DNA of 64,000 bases from Fusarium oxysporum f. sp. lycopersici 4287 (lineage: Eukaryota; Ascomycota; Sordariomycetes; Hypocreales; Nectriaceae). The stretch spans positions 1,502,341 through 1,566,340 of the forward strand of contig NC_030989.1 in the NCBI RefSeq assembly GCF_000149955.1, read 5' to 3'. The notes beneath the pieces were generated by a model. It saw nothing but the letters and a program-made list of their open reading frames with translations. It did no database searches and had not been told where the DNA came from. Shown here in pieces: positions 11,935 to 22,587 of this stretch. The translations under genes were made by a program, and so were the position numbers. Numbering within the stretch: the stretch's first letter is position 1; each line of letters begins with the position of its first letter.

Positions 11935-13923
11935 CTACCTCTTTCCTCGTCTTGGATCTTGAGCTTCTGCAATGCGTGCATCGCGAATTTCCTTGGTACC
12001 CAAGCTGCCGAGTCCGCCTTCAGATCGACGCTCCCAACCACCCAGACGGATGACTTGGCATGTTGCGTTATCGCCGTCGGAGGAAACTTCAGTAGCGTAT
12101 TTAACGATATTTCGAGCTCCATCTTCAGGCGTACGGGCCTCCTTGACAACATCGACGATCTCTTGGTCGCTTAGAGTACCAGAGATGCCATCAGTCATCA
12201 GCACAAGGAATGAATACTGGGCAGGGCCCATCTCAACTCGTGTAAGCTCTGGTTCAGCTGAGACTCCAATGCGCTTACTCCCCATGTCTCCGAATGCACG
12301 ACTGTTGGCTAGGCCTGCAATGCGCTCCTCGCCGAAACTATCGCCAGAAACCATTGACCCAGCAGGTGCATAGCGTCGCAACCGGCGGCTTTCGGTGGGG
12401 GTACTAGGGTGGTGATCAGATGTTAGAGGCTGTGCTAAACCAGTGGCGGTATCGCAAAGAAGGATTCGACTGTCGCCAACATGGGCGCATAACAACGTGG
12501 ACTGGGCAGCTGGGTGCCAAAATGGGGCAGGCGTTGGAGTAGAGATAAGTACTACAGAAGCCGTCGAGCCGCCTTTAAAGCGCTCCGGGCCTCCTATGCC
12601 ATGACCAGAGGGGGTGGATGGGTGGCCGAAGACTTCATCGTTATTAACAGGAGTATCAGCACCTTTGGTATCGTTGGGGTCTATCTTTCGAGCTTGCGCA
12701 GACACAAAATCGAGATCAGCACGCAGGAAGGCGTATGTGAGAACTGATTCTATCGTGATCTTGTGGCTTTCACCTGGGTTGTCATCTCGCGAGAGAACAA
12801 AGTGTTCAGGGTGAAAGCGCCTGAAATAGCCACCAATGGTTTCTCTGTACTCCTTGACCAAGTTTTTCTCCATACGAATCGCTTTGGCCAGGTCTGAGAC
12901 TGGGGCAGCCGGCGAGGCTGCGCTGTGTATTCGCTCCCCGTGTACTGGTTTATCGGAGAGGCCACCATTGCTTGCGCTGGGGACATTCATTTCGCTTTTG
13001 ACCTCCTCTGGTCCCTTCATGGGCACAGCGTCGAGCGCCTCACGTTTTGTTGAGGGGCTCTTAGTCGACTGAATCGGCTGTGATGGACGACCTTGTTTGT
13101 GCTTATGATCATGGTGATGGTTATGGATGCCCTCACGACCAGGTTTCCTCTTCCGCAAGCTGCTCTGCAGGCCGAACTCTTCCGAGGCTTTTTCTATATA
13201 ACCCGGCAGCTCGTCCCGGACGAAATCTGCGCATTCGGTTCCACCATGACCATCGAAAACGCCAAAGTAGAATATTTGAGGGTCTCCCCAAGCACTATCC
13301 GCCGCTGTAGCTTCCCCTGGTTTTTGTTGCACGCTCCTGGGTGCCCTCTTTGCGAAGGCCGGAAGGCTGATGGTGCCAGCCTGTTCTCGATCTTCATTGT
13401 AGGGACGACTTCCTCGATCTGTCGCGACACCAAGATGGTGTTTCGCCCTCCGCATGGGAATGCGCACCACAGTCAGGTCTCGGGTTGACGGGATATAAGG
13501 CGGGGCGACAGCGGGGACTGGGCCAGAGCTTGGGGTGTGAGGGGTCGCAGCATCGCGAGGAAGTTTATGACCAGGCCCACGAGGGCGAGAGTCGGGATGG
13601 ACAGATGATGAAGGTAGATGCGTCACAAAGTAGGTATGGAATCCTCGTGTACCGTATGTTTCAACTGCCAGCGGTGAGAATAAACCGAGTTGCGATCCCG
13701 GACCTGTAAGCCGAGCCTGTCGCGAACTCCCGGTCCATGTCGCGCATGTCGAATAGAACGTCGTAAGCCGGGTATAATCAATATGCCTAGAGTTTCTTCG
13801 TGCTCGCTGCAACGCGTCTGTATGTGCGAAGCGATTCAGAGTTGTCAACGGTCGGGCTGAGATCTTAAGGAGCTGGATCGCAGGGGTTGCTGTTGAATCG
13901 ACGGCGCGAGTAAACTGGGCCAT
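11935..13923 (-). CDS. PP2C (PPM-type) Ser/Thr phosphatase, probably mitochondrial
   Basis: A single intronless frame of 662 codons starts at MAQFTRAVDSTATPAIQLLK; the frame extends 15 codons upstream only to a TTG, so this ATG was chosen. The first roughly 60 residues are rich in Arg, Ser, Thr and Ala with few acids, like a mitochondrial presequence. PPM motifs appear in order: GVATDRGSRPYNEDRE, FYFGVFDGHGGTECADF (metal-binding Asp/Gly), CAHVGDSRILLCD, LTSDHHPSTPTESRR, LVLMTDGISGTLSDQEIVDV and GDNATCQVIRLGGWE. Large Lys/His/Ser-rich insertions sit between DGHGG and the GDSR motif. This resembles yeast Ptc6/Ptc7-like mitochondrial phosphatases, Ptc6 being the closer guess. Catalytic Asp residues appear present. 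Confidence 0.87.
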   Translation of the reverse strand: MAQFTRAVDSTATPAIQLLKISARPLTTLNRFAHTDALQRARRNSRHIDYTRLTTFYSTCATWTGSSRQARLTGPGSQLGLFSPLAVETYGTRGFHTYFVTHLPSSSVHPDSRPRGPGHKLPRDAATPHTPSSGPVPAVAPPYIPSTRDLTVVRIPMRRAKHHLGVATDRGSRPYNEDREQAGTISLPAFAKRAPRSVQQKPGEATAADSAWGDPQIFYFGVFDGHGGTECADFVRDELPGYIEKASEEFGLQSSLRKRKPGREGIHNHHHDHKHKQGRPSQPIQSTKSPSTKREALDAVPMKGPEEVKSEMNVPSASNGGLSDKPVHGERIHSAASPAAPVSDLAKAIRMEKNLVKEYRETIGGYFRRFHPEHFVLSRDDNPGESHKITIESVLTYAFLRADLDFVSAQARKIDPNDTKGADTPVNNDEVFGHPSTPSGHGIGGPERFKGGSTASVVLISTPTPAPFWHPAAQSTLLCAHVGDSRILLCDTATGLAQPLTSDHHPSTPTESRRLRRYAPAGSMVSGDSFGEERIAGLANSRAFGDMGSKRIGVSAEPELTRVEMGPAQYSFLVLMTDGISGTLSDQEIVDVVKEARTPEDGARNIVKYATEVSSDGDNATCQVIRLGGWERRSEGGLGSLGTKEIRDARIAEAQDPRRGKR

Positions 13924-14875
13924 TGTCGATGCTCGACGAAGAAGGTTGTATATAACTGGCTTTGTCAATCCTCGGTCATCAGCGTCCCTTGAAGAACTGG
14001 AGCGCTGTGCAGGCTACAGTCTGCAATGCCATCGGGCAAGTTGTGGAAAGTTAATAGCGTTAGGGAGCGGATGGTATAGGATTTGGCTGATTCCTGATCG
14101 GTAGGAGGACCAAACGAAGCCGTTGAGTTTTCTGTATGAGAGTGAGAGAACCATATAATCCAAGCCGATTTAGCAGATGATCTTGTCAGTCTCGAAGCGA
14201 AACATGACCATGGAAATGAGCGAAGGATAAAGGGTCGGGTGTCCAGTTGCTTGTCGGAAAGTGACGATATTGGATATGACTTCCTAAGTGGAGCCTACCA
14301 AAGGTCGTGTCGCACTTAGATAAGATTGCCCAATCACGTTCCACCAAACCCAGGCTTCAGGCGGCACAACGAGAATTTAGCGGGGATCCCATCGGGAGTC
14401 AGGGGTGGGAATCTTCGTTCAACCGCTAAAACCAACGACTCAGGGAGCTCCGTGGCTGTCTTTACAGTCCCAGACGTACCACTTATAACAGACCACATAA
14501 GACCTACAAGGCGATGAATAATGAAAAAGTTGGTGGTACACAGACTGTAAAGCTGTAGAGTCTTGATGAATGAGTCTCTGGCCGTGATCTGAACTAGTTC
14601 TTGTGTGAATGTTAACGGAAAATGCCCAAAGCCTTCTGCTGTCTGTTTCCCCGGAGTTCGGATTTTAACGTCAAAGTGGCGGGGTACGTACTCTACCTTT
14701 GAACGTCATCCCAACCAGAGCCTGAGATCTTATCATTTTCACTATGGATAGCACGCTTTAAAGGCTTTTTCTTAACTAAACACTATCAACACACGGCATC
14801 CGGCCTTTCAATACTTCAAGCCTCTACATAGGCTGACTGACATCTCCATGTCGACAGAAACCCATTACCTAGCAA
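13924..14875. other. Divergent promoter region (PP2C / BTB-like gene)
   Basis: It separates two genes that start away from each other. The 14326-14517 frame is short and unconvincing. No regulatory motif stands out. Confidence 0.55.
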
Positions 14876-16353
14876 ATGGGCGAGTCTGGGACTACAACAT
14901 CCGCCGAGGCGGACGGGCCAGAGGCTTCTAAGAAAGATCTGCCTCCCCTGGTAGAAATCGATCCCGCTGGTGACATTGTCTTGGATGTAACCTTTGAGAC
15001 TTCCATCAGTACTCTCAACAAAACTCGCAAGGCTGAGCTTGCTGCCAGCAGAAAAGCTGGTACTCAGCCCCCTGATCGCTCATCTTTGAAATCAAAAGTC
15101 CGGGTGGCATATCGGGTCAATTTGGGAGCTTTGAAAAAGCACTCAAAGTACTTTTCAAACCTTTTATCGAACTCTCAATTTAGGGAAGCCAAGCTTATCT
15201 CGGATATACATGAGAAGCTTGCCCAGCTTAAGATCAAAGTCAACGAGGCAAATGTCGAGGACTTACCCTGGATTCCCATCACCGACGATGACGATGCAAC
15301 CAAAGCTGCTGGGCGCGAAAATGCCATGGAAGATATCCTCAATATCATACACCAGCGGCCAACAAAGACTTCACGTGGAACCATGTCATACGTAACCACG
15401 CTAGCAATCGTTGCTGATCGCTTCGATTGCGTGGCAGCCGTTGCTCGGGTTCTGAACACAGACCTCAAGTTTAAATGGCCGTTGACGTCAAACAAACCTT
15501 TGCGCAGTGGCGATGGACGACCTACAGAAACAGAACAGGTCTTGCGTCAAAAGGTTCTGGTTGCGTGGCTATTAGGACAACCCATGCGCCTGCAACAGTC
15601 AACTCGAGAACTCATCATGCGAGGATCAAGTCTCTGGAGCGAGTTTTATGATACTGATACTGATATGACTGCCGCATGGTGGAATCTGCCTGATGGCTTA
15701 GAGGGTAAGTGAAAACCTAAGGCTCGAGGTGCAGATACAATGCTAATTCTTGTCCAGAGGAGCTCCGACATAGGCGTGAGTGTATCCTCAACACCGTCTC
15801 CTCTGTCCAACGGCATTTCCTCGCACTGTTCTCATCTCGAGAGAGGCAGTGTAAACTCGGGTATGACTCGAGTGCGGCATGTGACTCTTACCAGCTTGGT
15901 CAAATGCTCAAATTCCTGGTGAACAAGAATTTGCTCTTCCTCGTTGACTACAGTCCAGCGTCGTTGAACATGGTTCCTGATACTGCGATGATCGAGATTG
16001 AGGATCTCCTTTCAACGCTTCAACAGTGCCCGAGTTATCAGATTGACAAGCATCACACAAACTGCGGGTTACGGGTTCGACTGGAACCAATCCTGAGTTA
16101 TATGCGATCTATGCTCTCAGCTGGTGTCATCGCGATACCGTATGCCGACTGGAAAAAGAGGCCGATTGAAATCTCGTGGCTGGCTCTTAGAGAACACGCT
16201 GTCGACGATAAAGATAACCCACCCAAAAAGTTCCAGTTTACACGAGCGATTGCGAACGATCAAAGGTTACGTTACGAAGGAGCACTTTATGTAGACAAAA
16301 TGGCAAAGGCCATGTTCATGGCAGATGAATGGGATTGGACTCCTGAAAATTGA
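14876..16353 (+). CDS. BTB/POZ-like domain protein, uncharacterised fungal family
   Basis: Two exons (intron 15705-15757, GTAAGT...CCAG) give 474 codons. The N-terminal part contains DIVLDVTFETSISTLN followed by VRVAYRVNLGALKKHSKYFS, which resembles the start of a fungal BTB fold (a V...D...F strand, then a helix with HSKYF). The middle contains LAIVADRFDCVAAVARVL, typical of the segment after BTB domains in fungal proteins. The C-terminal half (WLALREHAVDD, YEGALYVDKMAKAMFMADEW) has no motif I know. BTB proteins usually dimerise and recruit partners, but the substrate cannot be inferred. The gene diverges from the PP2C gene. Confidence 0.72.
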
Positions 16354-16490
16354 TAAGATAGAACAAGACTTGCTTGTTGCGTGTGATTGGATATAGACCA
16401 AGCTAGACTCATAGAGTCGTTAGAAAGCTAAGTGAATTATACAATGAACCATCAGCAGATGAGTCCTAGACTCTCTTGTTATGTGTTCTC

Positions 16491-17714
16491 CTAAGCGGTA
16501 GTAGTCTTCTCTGTTGCAGCGTTCTTGGGAGTTGAGCTTGCGTGGCTCTCAGCATCATCAACAGCGTTGGCAGAAGCCTTCGCCTTTCCGAAAGGCAGCC
16601 TGCCATGTGTCTCCTTAAAACGCATGACGATGAAACCGATCATGACGCAAATCCAGTATAGGTTATAGGAGATGACAGAGCCATAAGTAGCGGAGTTTGT
16701 CCAGCCAAGAATGGCATTGAAGATACCCCAGCCGTTCTGAATAGCTTCGGTGGAGGCACAGCACTAAAGAGTTGTTAGAATATTGAGGTAAGTTTGTCAG
16801 ATGAAGACATACGTTGACGTGCCAGACACTCTGGTCAATATCATAGGAACCAGGTCCGTTTCCAAACTCATCAGCTTCACCACCAATGTACTCATTCCAC
16901 TTGGCCATCTCGAAACTCCAGACAGAGCGAGAAAAGAGACCAGCACCCACGAGGTACAAGAGGCAGGTCGAGAGAACGAGGAAGAGTTGAAGTTTGGTGC
17001 TCGCGCCACCCCTGGGTCCAGTTAGTCGCTGAAGTTCATCACACTTGTATATATAGCACTTACTTGTAAAGAAGATAGCCAACACAGCAACCGGCAAAGA
17101 GGCCGACAACAGTTGGGAGAGGAATGGACTTGGCCGAAGCAGAAAAGGACACACCAGCGACGAAGACGACAGCCTCGATACCCTCTCGAAGGACGGTGAC
17201 AAAAGGCAAGACGAACATAGCGTACTTCTCGATAAACTGCTTGAACCATCCCTTGGAACCAGCTTTGATTGGCGATTCGAGAGCCTTTGCCAGCTTGACT
17301 CGCCACTTTGCTTGCATCTTGCCGATACGGAGCAGAGCTGCGCCCATGACGGAGATGATTAGGGATGCAAAGAGACAGAATGCACCTTCATAGTAGTACT
17401 CGTTCTTCTCCCATGAGTTCCTGCCAACGGTGTAGAAGACACCAATGACAGCAGCGGCGACAACCAAGCAGATGAAGAACCCGATACCCGTTCCAAGCCA
17501 GACCTGTCACTCTAGTCAGTATTCAAGGCAGGCGTAGGGGATATCTCTGTTGATTCACCTGACGTCTCAGCTGTTTGTACACCTTGATGTCACCATTGGG
17601 ACCGTCAAGGGTTTGCTTGAGGAAAGCAAGCAAGACAGAAACGATGATGACTGTCTCAAGCGTCTCTCGAAAGACAACAAGGAAGACAGGAACCGCAAAG
17701 ACGTCTACGGCCAT
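16491..17714 (-). CDS. ftr1: High-affinity iron permease (FTR1/OFeT family)
   Basis: Four exons (introns 17504-17558, 17012-17063, 16764-16812) give 355 codons from [20 protein letters not shown]. The two REXXE iron-binding motifs are present: RETLE at residues 16-20 in the first membrane helix and REGIE in [17 protein letters not shown]. About seven hydrophobic helices follow the family pattern; the cytosolic C-terminal tail is Ala/Ser/Thr/Lys-rich. Ftr1 carries ferric iron across the plasma membrane only after oxidation by its partner Fet3. That partner is the divergent gene starting at 20497. Exact ATCAGATAA boxes in the shared promoter suggest repression by the GATA-type siderophore regulator when iron is sufficient. 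Confidence 0.95.
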
Positions 17715-17957
17715 GTTGACAGTTGACAGTTGATAGTGTTGTGTTGTGTTGTGCAGTTGAGTCACTTGAGAGAGCTGTGTTGGGCTCAAGATAAGAGAGG
17801 AGCTGTCTCGAGCTCAAGTATAAGGTGATACAGCAAAGTGAGAAGTATGGGACTGTCGAGAAGAGGATGTGGGAATGGAGATATTGACTTTGATGTTACA
17901 CTTGGTTCGTTTGGGACTGGAGCAGCTTGTGAATGATCCAGTCATCACAGGCTGCCG

Positions 17958-17966
17958 ATCAGATAA
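17958..17966 (+). promoter_or_regulatory. Predicted SREA/Sre1 GATA site (ATCAGATAA), FTR1-proximal
   Basis: Exact match to ATCWGATAA, the extended GATA site recognised by the siderophore/iron repressors (Aspergillus SREA, Neurospora SRE). It lies 244 bp upstream of the FTR1 start codon, a likely position for direct repression of FTR1. Confidence 0.65.
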
Positions 17967-18342
17967 CTTTTTTGCCCTTACGAGAAGAAAAAGCTCGAGC
18001 AGGGGGTCGGAAGACACGATCTGATTTAGTATCCGCATAACAACCTTGTAAGCTAAGCTTGTTGGCTAAGCGTATACTTAGACGAGTTGCACTTTTGAGA
18101 TGCCGCAAGGATCAGCAGAGTAAAGCGCGGAATGTAAAAAAAACCTCGAACATGAGAACCTGGTCGAGAATGAAGCGCGAGCTACCGAGTACCGAAGCGA
18201 TGGCCAGAAAACAGCCCACGATCGGACTTGTTTGGGTTGTTGGATGGTTGGTGGCTTGCTGCTGCTCAGTTAGCTCGTCGACACTCGGCAAGGAATTGCC
18301 GTAGCGTGGGATGTTTCCTCATGGGGCGGCCTTAATCAATCA

Positions 18343-18351
18343 ATCAGATAA
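18343..18351 (+). promoter_or_regulatory. Predicted SREA/Sre1 GATA site (ATCAGATAA), central
   Basis: Second exact copy of the consensus, in the same orientation and about 385 bp from the first. It is preceded by repeated AATC (AATCAATCAATCAG). Confidence 0.6.
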
Positions 18352-18919
18352 ATCTGTGACTGCAGATTAAGGGTGTGAATGTCCTAGATTTCCCGCAATT
18401 GGGCTGTTTCTTATTTTGATGCTTAACGTTTAACCTGAAGTGACTTCGAGGCCCTCATTGTGCACACACTTCTTCAGACTGAACTGGACAGCTCGAAAGT
18501 CAGGCTCAAGACAAGAATGGAGGAAGACTCATTGACGAAGCTACATTGATGGAAGCTTAGGATAGCTCCGTGTCTCATAGCACCCCACAATGTGACCTCG
18601 GATCCCAGTTAAGAGTCAAATGCCGATATGCTCTTGCTTGTATCGACTTGACATGGGTAATTGTGGTACTTTTCGGAAATGCTGCAGTCACCGTATTCTG
18701 GAAAGTATCATGCCCAAAAGCCTTGACTTTCAGATGAGGCAAATTTGGAATCTCAACTACATTCCCTCCGAAGCGGCGATGTTCCGTCGAGATGGATGGC
18801 AGTGACAGTTCAGCCGCACCCATGCAGCTGCATCAAGGCAAGTGGCTGAGGGTCGAGGGTGTTATGACCTCCTGATTCAAGATCAAAGTTATCATATCAA
18901 AAAGATCAGGAGATAATCA

Positions 18920-18928
18920 TTATCTGAT
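18920..18928 (-). promoter_or_regulatory. Predicted SREA/Sre1 GATA site (TTATCTGAT, reverse strand)
   Basis: Third exact copy, in inverted orientation, with an extra GATAA core (GAGATAATC) immediately to its left. The two facing GATA cores could form a paired site. Confidence 0.6.
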
Positions 18929-20496
18929 CCGAAGCAACCATCAGTGACAAAGCCAAGCTAGACGAGATAGCATCAAGGATTAGAGAACGCAGCGGCTGAA
19001 AATCCTGAGTTGCATGGCTCGTCAAGATCTCGGGTTCGCTTGTGATGCTGAGGCTCTATTGGAGAGGCTTGTCCGTTGTCAGACCACTCTTTGGCTGCTG
19101 GTACCATAGAATGGCTTCTCGACCGTTGAAGGGCCCACTCATGATCGTCTAAGTCAAATCGAGACCATGTGGCTGCTGTTTTGGGCTTTGGTATGCCACT
19201 GGATCCTCTTTTTCGCAAGGACTTGTTATTTCTTGACGCCGAGATGAGTGATTAGGAGAGCTCACTCTAGTAATGCATTTTGCTTCTGATTGAAACTGGA
19301 TAGACAGAGCCAAGAATCCTCGGTATTTCGAGGGTAGAAACGATCGCCAAGAGGCTGCAGCACCTGTGATAGCTGTGGGTGACCCGGCTTGGCATAAGAT
19401 TGGCAGTCTAAGGCAGGCTGGGCAGGGTCTGCAGGGAGAGAAGATCGTGGACCCTTGAATGAGCTTCCAGGGATCGGGAGTGTCTGTGCCGAAAAATGTG
19501 GTACCACTTGGGAACTCAATTCTTTGGCCTGCTCCGAAGCGAATCATATGTCAAGAAGTTTTACCGGCATTGAATGAGAGAGGGAAACACGAGGAAGAGG
19601 TTACGATTGATAAGATGAAGCTCAGAGGGGAGTCATCATTTAGCATCCCACTAGCCGAAAGGAGAAAGGTGAGGAATCGACTTAGCCTCTACTAGCCTTC
19701 TACCGTTAATGACTCCTCCACCTGAACCCCTCAACCTTGCACTTAGACGGTATTTCTCGATGGTTTCAAGCCTTCTCAAGCCACGATGGATCAACAGCTG
19801 CTCATCTTATCCATCTGTAGGCCGATCCTTGTTCGTCTAGAACGATCACATTCACGTTGTCTAGCTCGTTTTTTTGCACACGCGCGCCGATTCCGCAGTT
19901 GTGGTTCAGGCCAAAGCCTTGACCCTGATCAGCTCATTCCAGCATTTTTATCAATCATCATGCGCCAGCTTCATTTCTGTGTGTCAACCACGTTTGGCGC
20001 CGCAGAATTGACTCGCTAGTCGGACGTTCTTCCCGAATTATGTTCATCGCAGGCTTGGATGGAACAGCAAGGGTTATTAGACTAAACAGTTCAGTAGCTG
20101 GATAATCTTTAGGCGATTCTTGACTTGCTTCGGCTCTCGGTATCACCTTTTACTTACTACCTACTTTTCTGGTGTTGGTGCTACCCAAACTCTGACCAAG
20201 GACTGTGCATGCATCTTCTTTTTCCCATGTCCATACCGTAAATTGATCATCCCACCAACCCCCATCTTATACTCAATCTACTTCCGGTTTTTGTCGTCTA
20301 ATCTATTGATTCTGTTCCATCCCAGTTCTTCATTTGCCTCTTGACATCTGCTTCCCACCAGTGTCTTACAAGCTTTTATACCTCCCTGCTTGGGCCTATC
20401 CCTCCCCTCCTTCATCTTGTCTCTCATCCTCACCATAGTATCTTGTATAATTCAAGCTGCTGAGGCTGAGACGACTTAGGCCCTCACACCTTCAGA

Positions 20497-22587
20497 ATGC
20501 ATTTCAACTCTTTATCAGTTGAGGCAGCATTGCTTCTCGCCCTTCCTCATCTCGCTTCTGCAGCTACCAGAAAGTTTGATTTCGATATTGGCTGGGTCAG
20601 AGCTAATCCTGATAATGCTTTCGAGCGCCCAGTTATTGGCATCAATGGCAAGTGGCCAATCCCTACAATTGAGGTTGACATTGGTGATCGGGTCATCATC
20701 AATGCTCACAATAACCTGGGCAATCAATCAACTTCTCTGCATTTTCATGGCCTCTACATGAACGGCACTACCCATATGGATGGCCCTGCCGGTGTCAGTC
20801 AATGTCCAATTGTTCCTGGAACCAGCTTCACATATAACTTCACTGTAAGGATGCTCGAGATCCCCTCTGTATCTCTAGATTTAACATATCCACTACAGGT
20901 CGACCAACCAGGTACCTATTGGTATCACAGTCACACTGCTGCCCAATACCCTGACGGTCTACGTGCTCCCTTTATCGTTCACGATAAAGATTTCCCCTAC
21001 AAGGATAAGTATGATGAAGAGGTTATCTTTACTCTCTCTGATTGGTATCATGACGAGATGCAATCCATGATTCCCAAGTTCATGAGCAAGGCCAACCCTT
21101 CAGGCGCAGAGCCTGTGCCTAACAATGCTCTGATGAACGAGACCACAAACTTCACAATGTCTGTCAAGCCCGAAACAACCTATCTGTTCCGTACTATCAA
21201 CATAGGCGCCTTTGCTGGCCAATATCTCTGGTTTGAGGGTCATAAGATGCGCATTGTCGAGGTCGATGGTATTTATACCGAAGAGGCTGAGGCAGAGATG
21301 ATCTACATCTCGGCTGCTCAACGTGTCAGCTTTTTGCTCACTACCAAAAAGGACACCTCCAAGAACTTCCCTATTGTTGCCAGCATGGATACTGTGAGTG
21401 CTGCCAGCCTAAGAATGATGCTGAAGCAAAAGCTGACAGTCTCATCTAGACCCTTTTTGATGTCCTGCCCCCGGATCTGAACTACAATGCCACCGGCTGG
21501 CTCGTCTATGATAAACAGGCCGACAAGCCAGACGCCGCTACTGTTGATACTTTGGACCCCCACGATGACATGAAGCTTGTTCCATACGACAAGATGGGCA
21601 TTCTTGGAAAACCTGACCAGGAGTTTACTCTCGATGTCAAGATGGAAAACCTCAAGGATGGAGCCAACTACGCCTGGTTCAACAACATTACCTACGTCGA
21701 AGCCAAGGTTCCCACTCTGTACACCGCCCTCAGTGCAGGCAAGGACGCCGAGGATCCAAGTGTTTATGGCACTTACACACACTCCATGGTCCTTAAGAAG
21801 AACGAGATCGTACAAATTGTCGTGAACAATCTCGATTCTGGTCGCCACCCTTTCCATCTTCACGGACACGCATTCCAATCTATCTACCGTTCCGAAGAGG
21901 AGGCTGGTATCTGGGCCGATGCCAATGTTACTGAAGCTGATTTGCCCAAAACTCCTATGCGACGTGATACTCTCGTCATCTATCCCAACGGTAACATTGT
22001 TATGCGTTTCAAGGCCGACAACCCAGGTATGTGCCAAAACTCAATTTAAGAAGGAATTCGCATAATTAACTCTTTTCAGGTGTCTGGCTGTTCCATTGCC
22101 ATATTGAATGGCACGTGGTGTCCGGTCTCATTGCCACCTTCGTCGAAGACCCTCTTACTCTTCAAGAGACCATCCAGATCCCTAAGAACCACCTGGACGC
22201 CTGCGCCGCTGCTGGTATGCCTACCAAGGGAAATGCGGCTGCTAATACTGAGAACTTCCTTGATCTTACTGGCGAGAATAAACCTGCCAAGGCTCTGCCT
22301 GCTGGGTAAGTCCCTCTATTCCCTTTGCTTCATGAGGCTGACGCACTGACACTCCTTGAAGATTCACTCCTCGTGGTATCGTTGCTCTTGTCTTCAGCTG
22401 TATCTGTGGTATCCTGGGTGTAGCCGTCGTGGCATGGTATGGATTTTCTGCACCCATCGACCCAACCAGTGCCGGCGCTCTCAGCGCTGGTATCGTTGAT
22501 GGTAGTGATTCAGGTGACGGCAACCCTGCTCATAAAGGACCTCAAGAGACAGTTGTTTCCCCTTCAGGTGATGCGAGAAGTCACTGA
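20497..22587 (+). CDS. fet3: Fet3-type multicopper ferroxidase
   Basis: Five exons (introns 20845-20898, 21394-21449, 22027-22079, 22306-22361) give 623 codons. A signal peptide ([20 protein letters not shown]) leads three cupredoxin domains. All four copper-ligand clusters are visible: [36 protein letters not shown] and [13 protein letters not shown] membrane helix ([21 protein letters not shown]) near the C-terminus, followed by a short acidic cytosolic tail, is the Fet3 layout and separates it from soluble laccases. The enzyme oxidises ferrous to ferric iron at the cell surface and passes it to Ftr1, the divergent neighbour. Several N-x-S/T sites are present, as expected for a surface glycoprotein. 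Confidence 0.94.

Larger units (their letters stand above)
17715..20496. promoter_or_regulatory. Shared divergent promoter of FTR1 and FET3
   Basis: This 2.8-kb region separates the two start codons of the iron-uptake pair. It contains three exact matches to the fungal iron-repressor consensus ATCWGATAA, listed separately, plus a degenerate GAGATAATC at about 18910-18918. The frames at 18973-19695 are short and unconvincing. The length is larger than needed for two core promoters, so an untranslated transcript or long leader is possible. Confidence 0.7.

Noticed and set aside
15175..15495. 106-codon antisense frame in the BTB-like gene
   Set aside because: The sense strand carries a complete two-exon gene here; antisense has no independent support.
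19149..19547. 132-codon minus-strand frame in the FTR1/FET3 spacer
   Set aside because: No domain, no coding-like composition, and overlapping frames on both strands.
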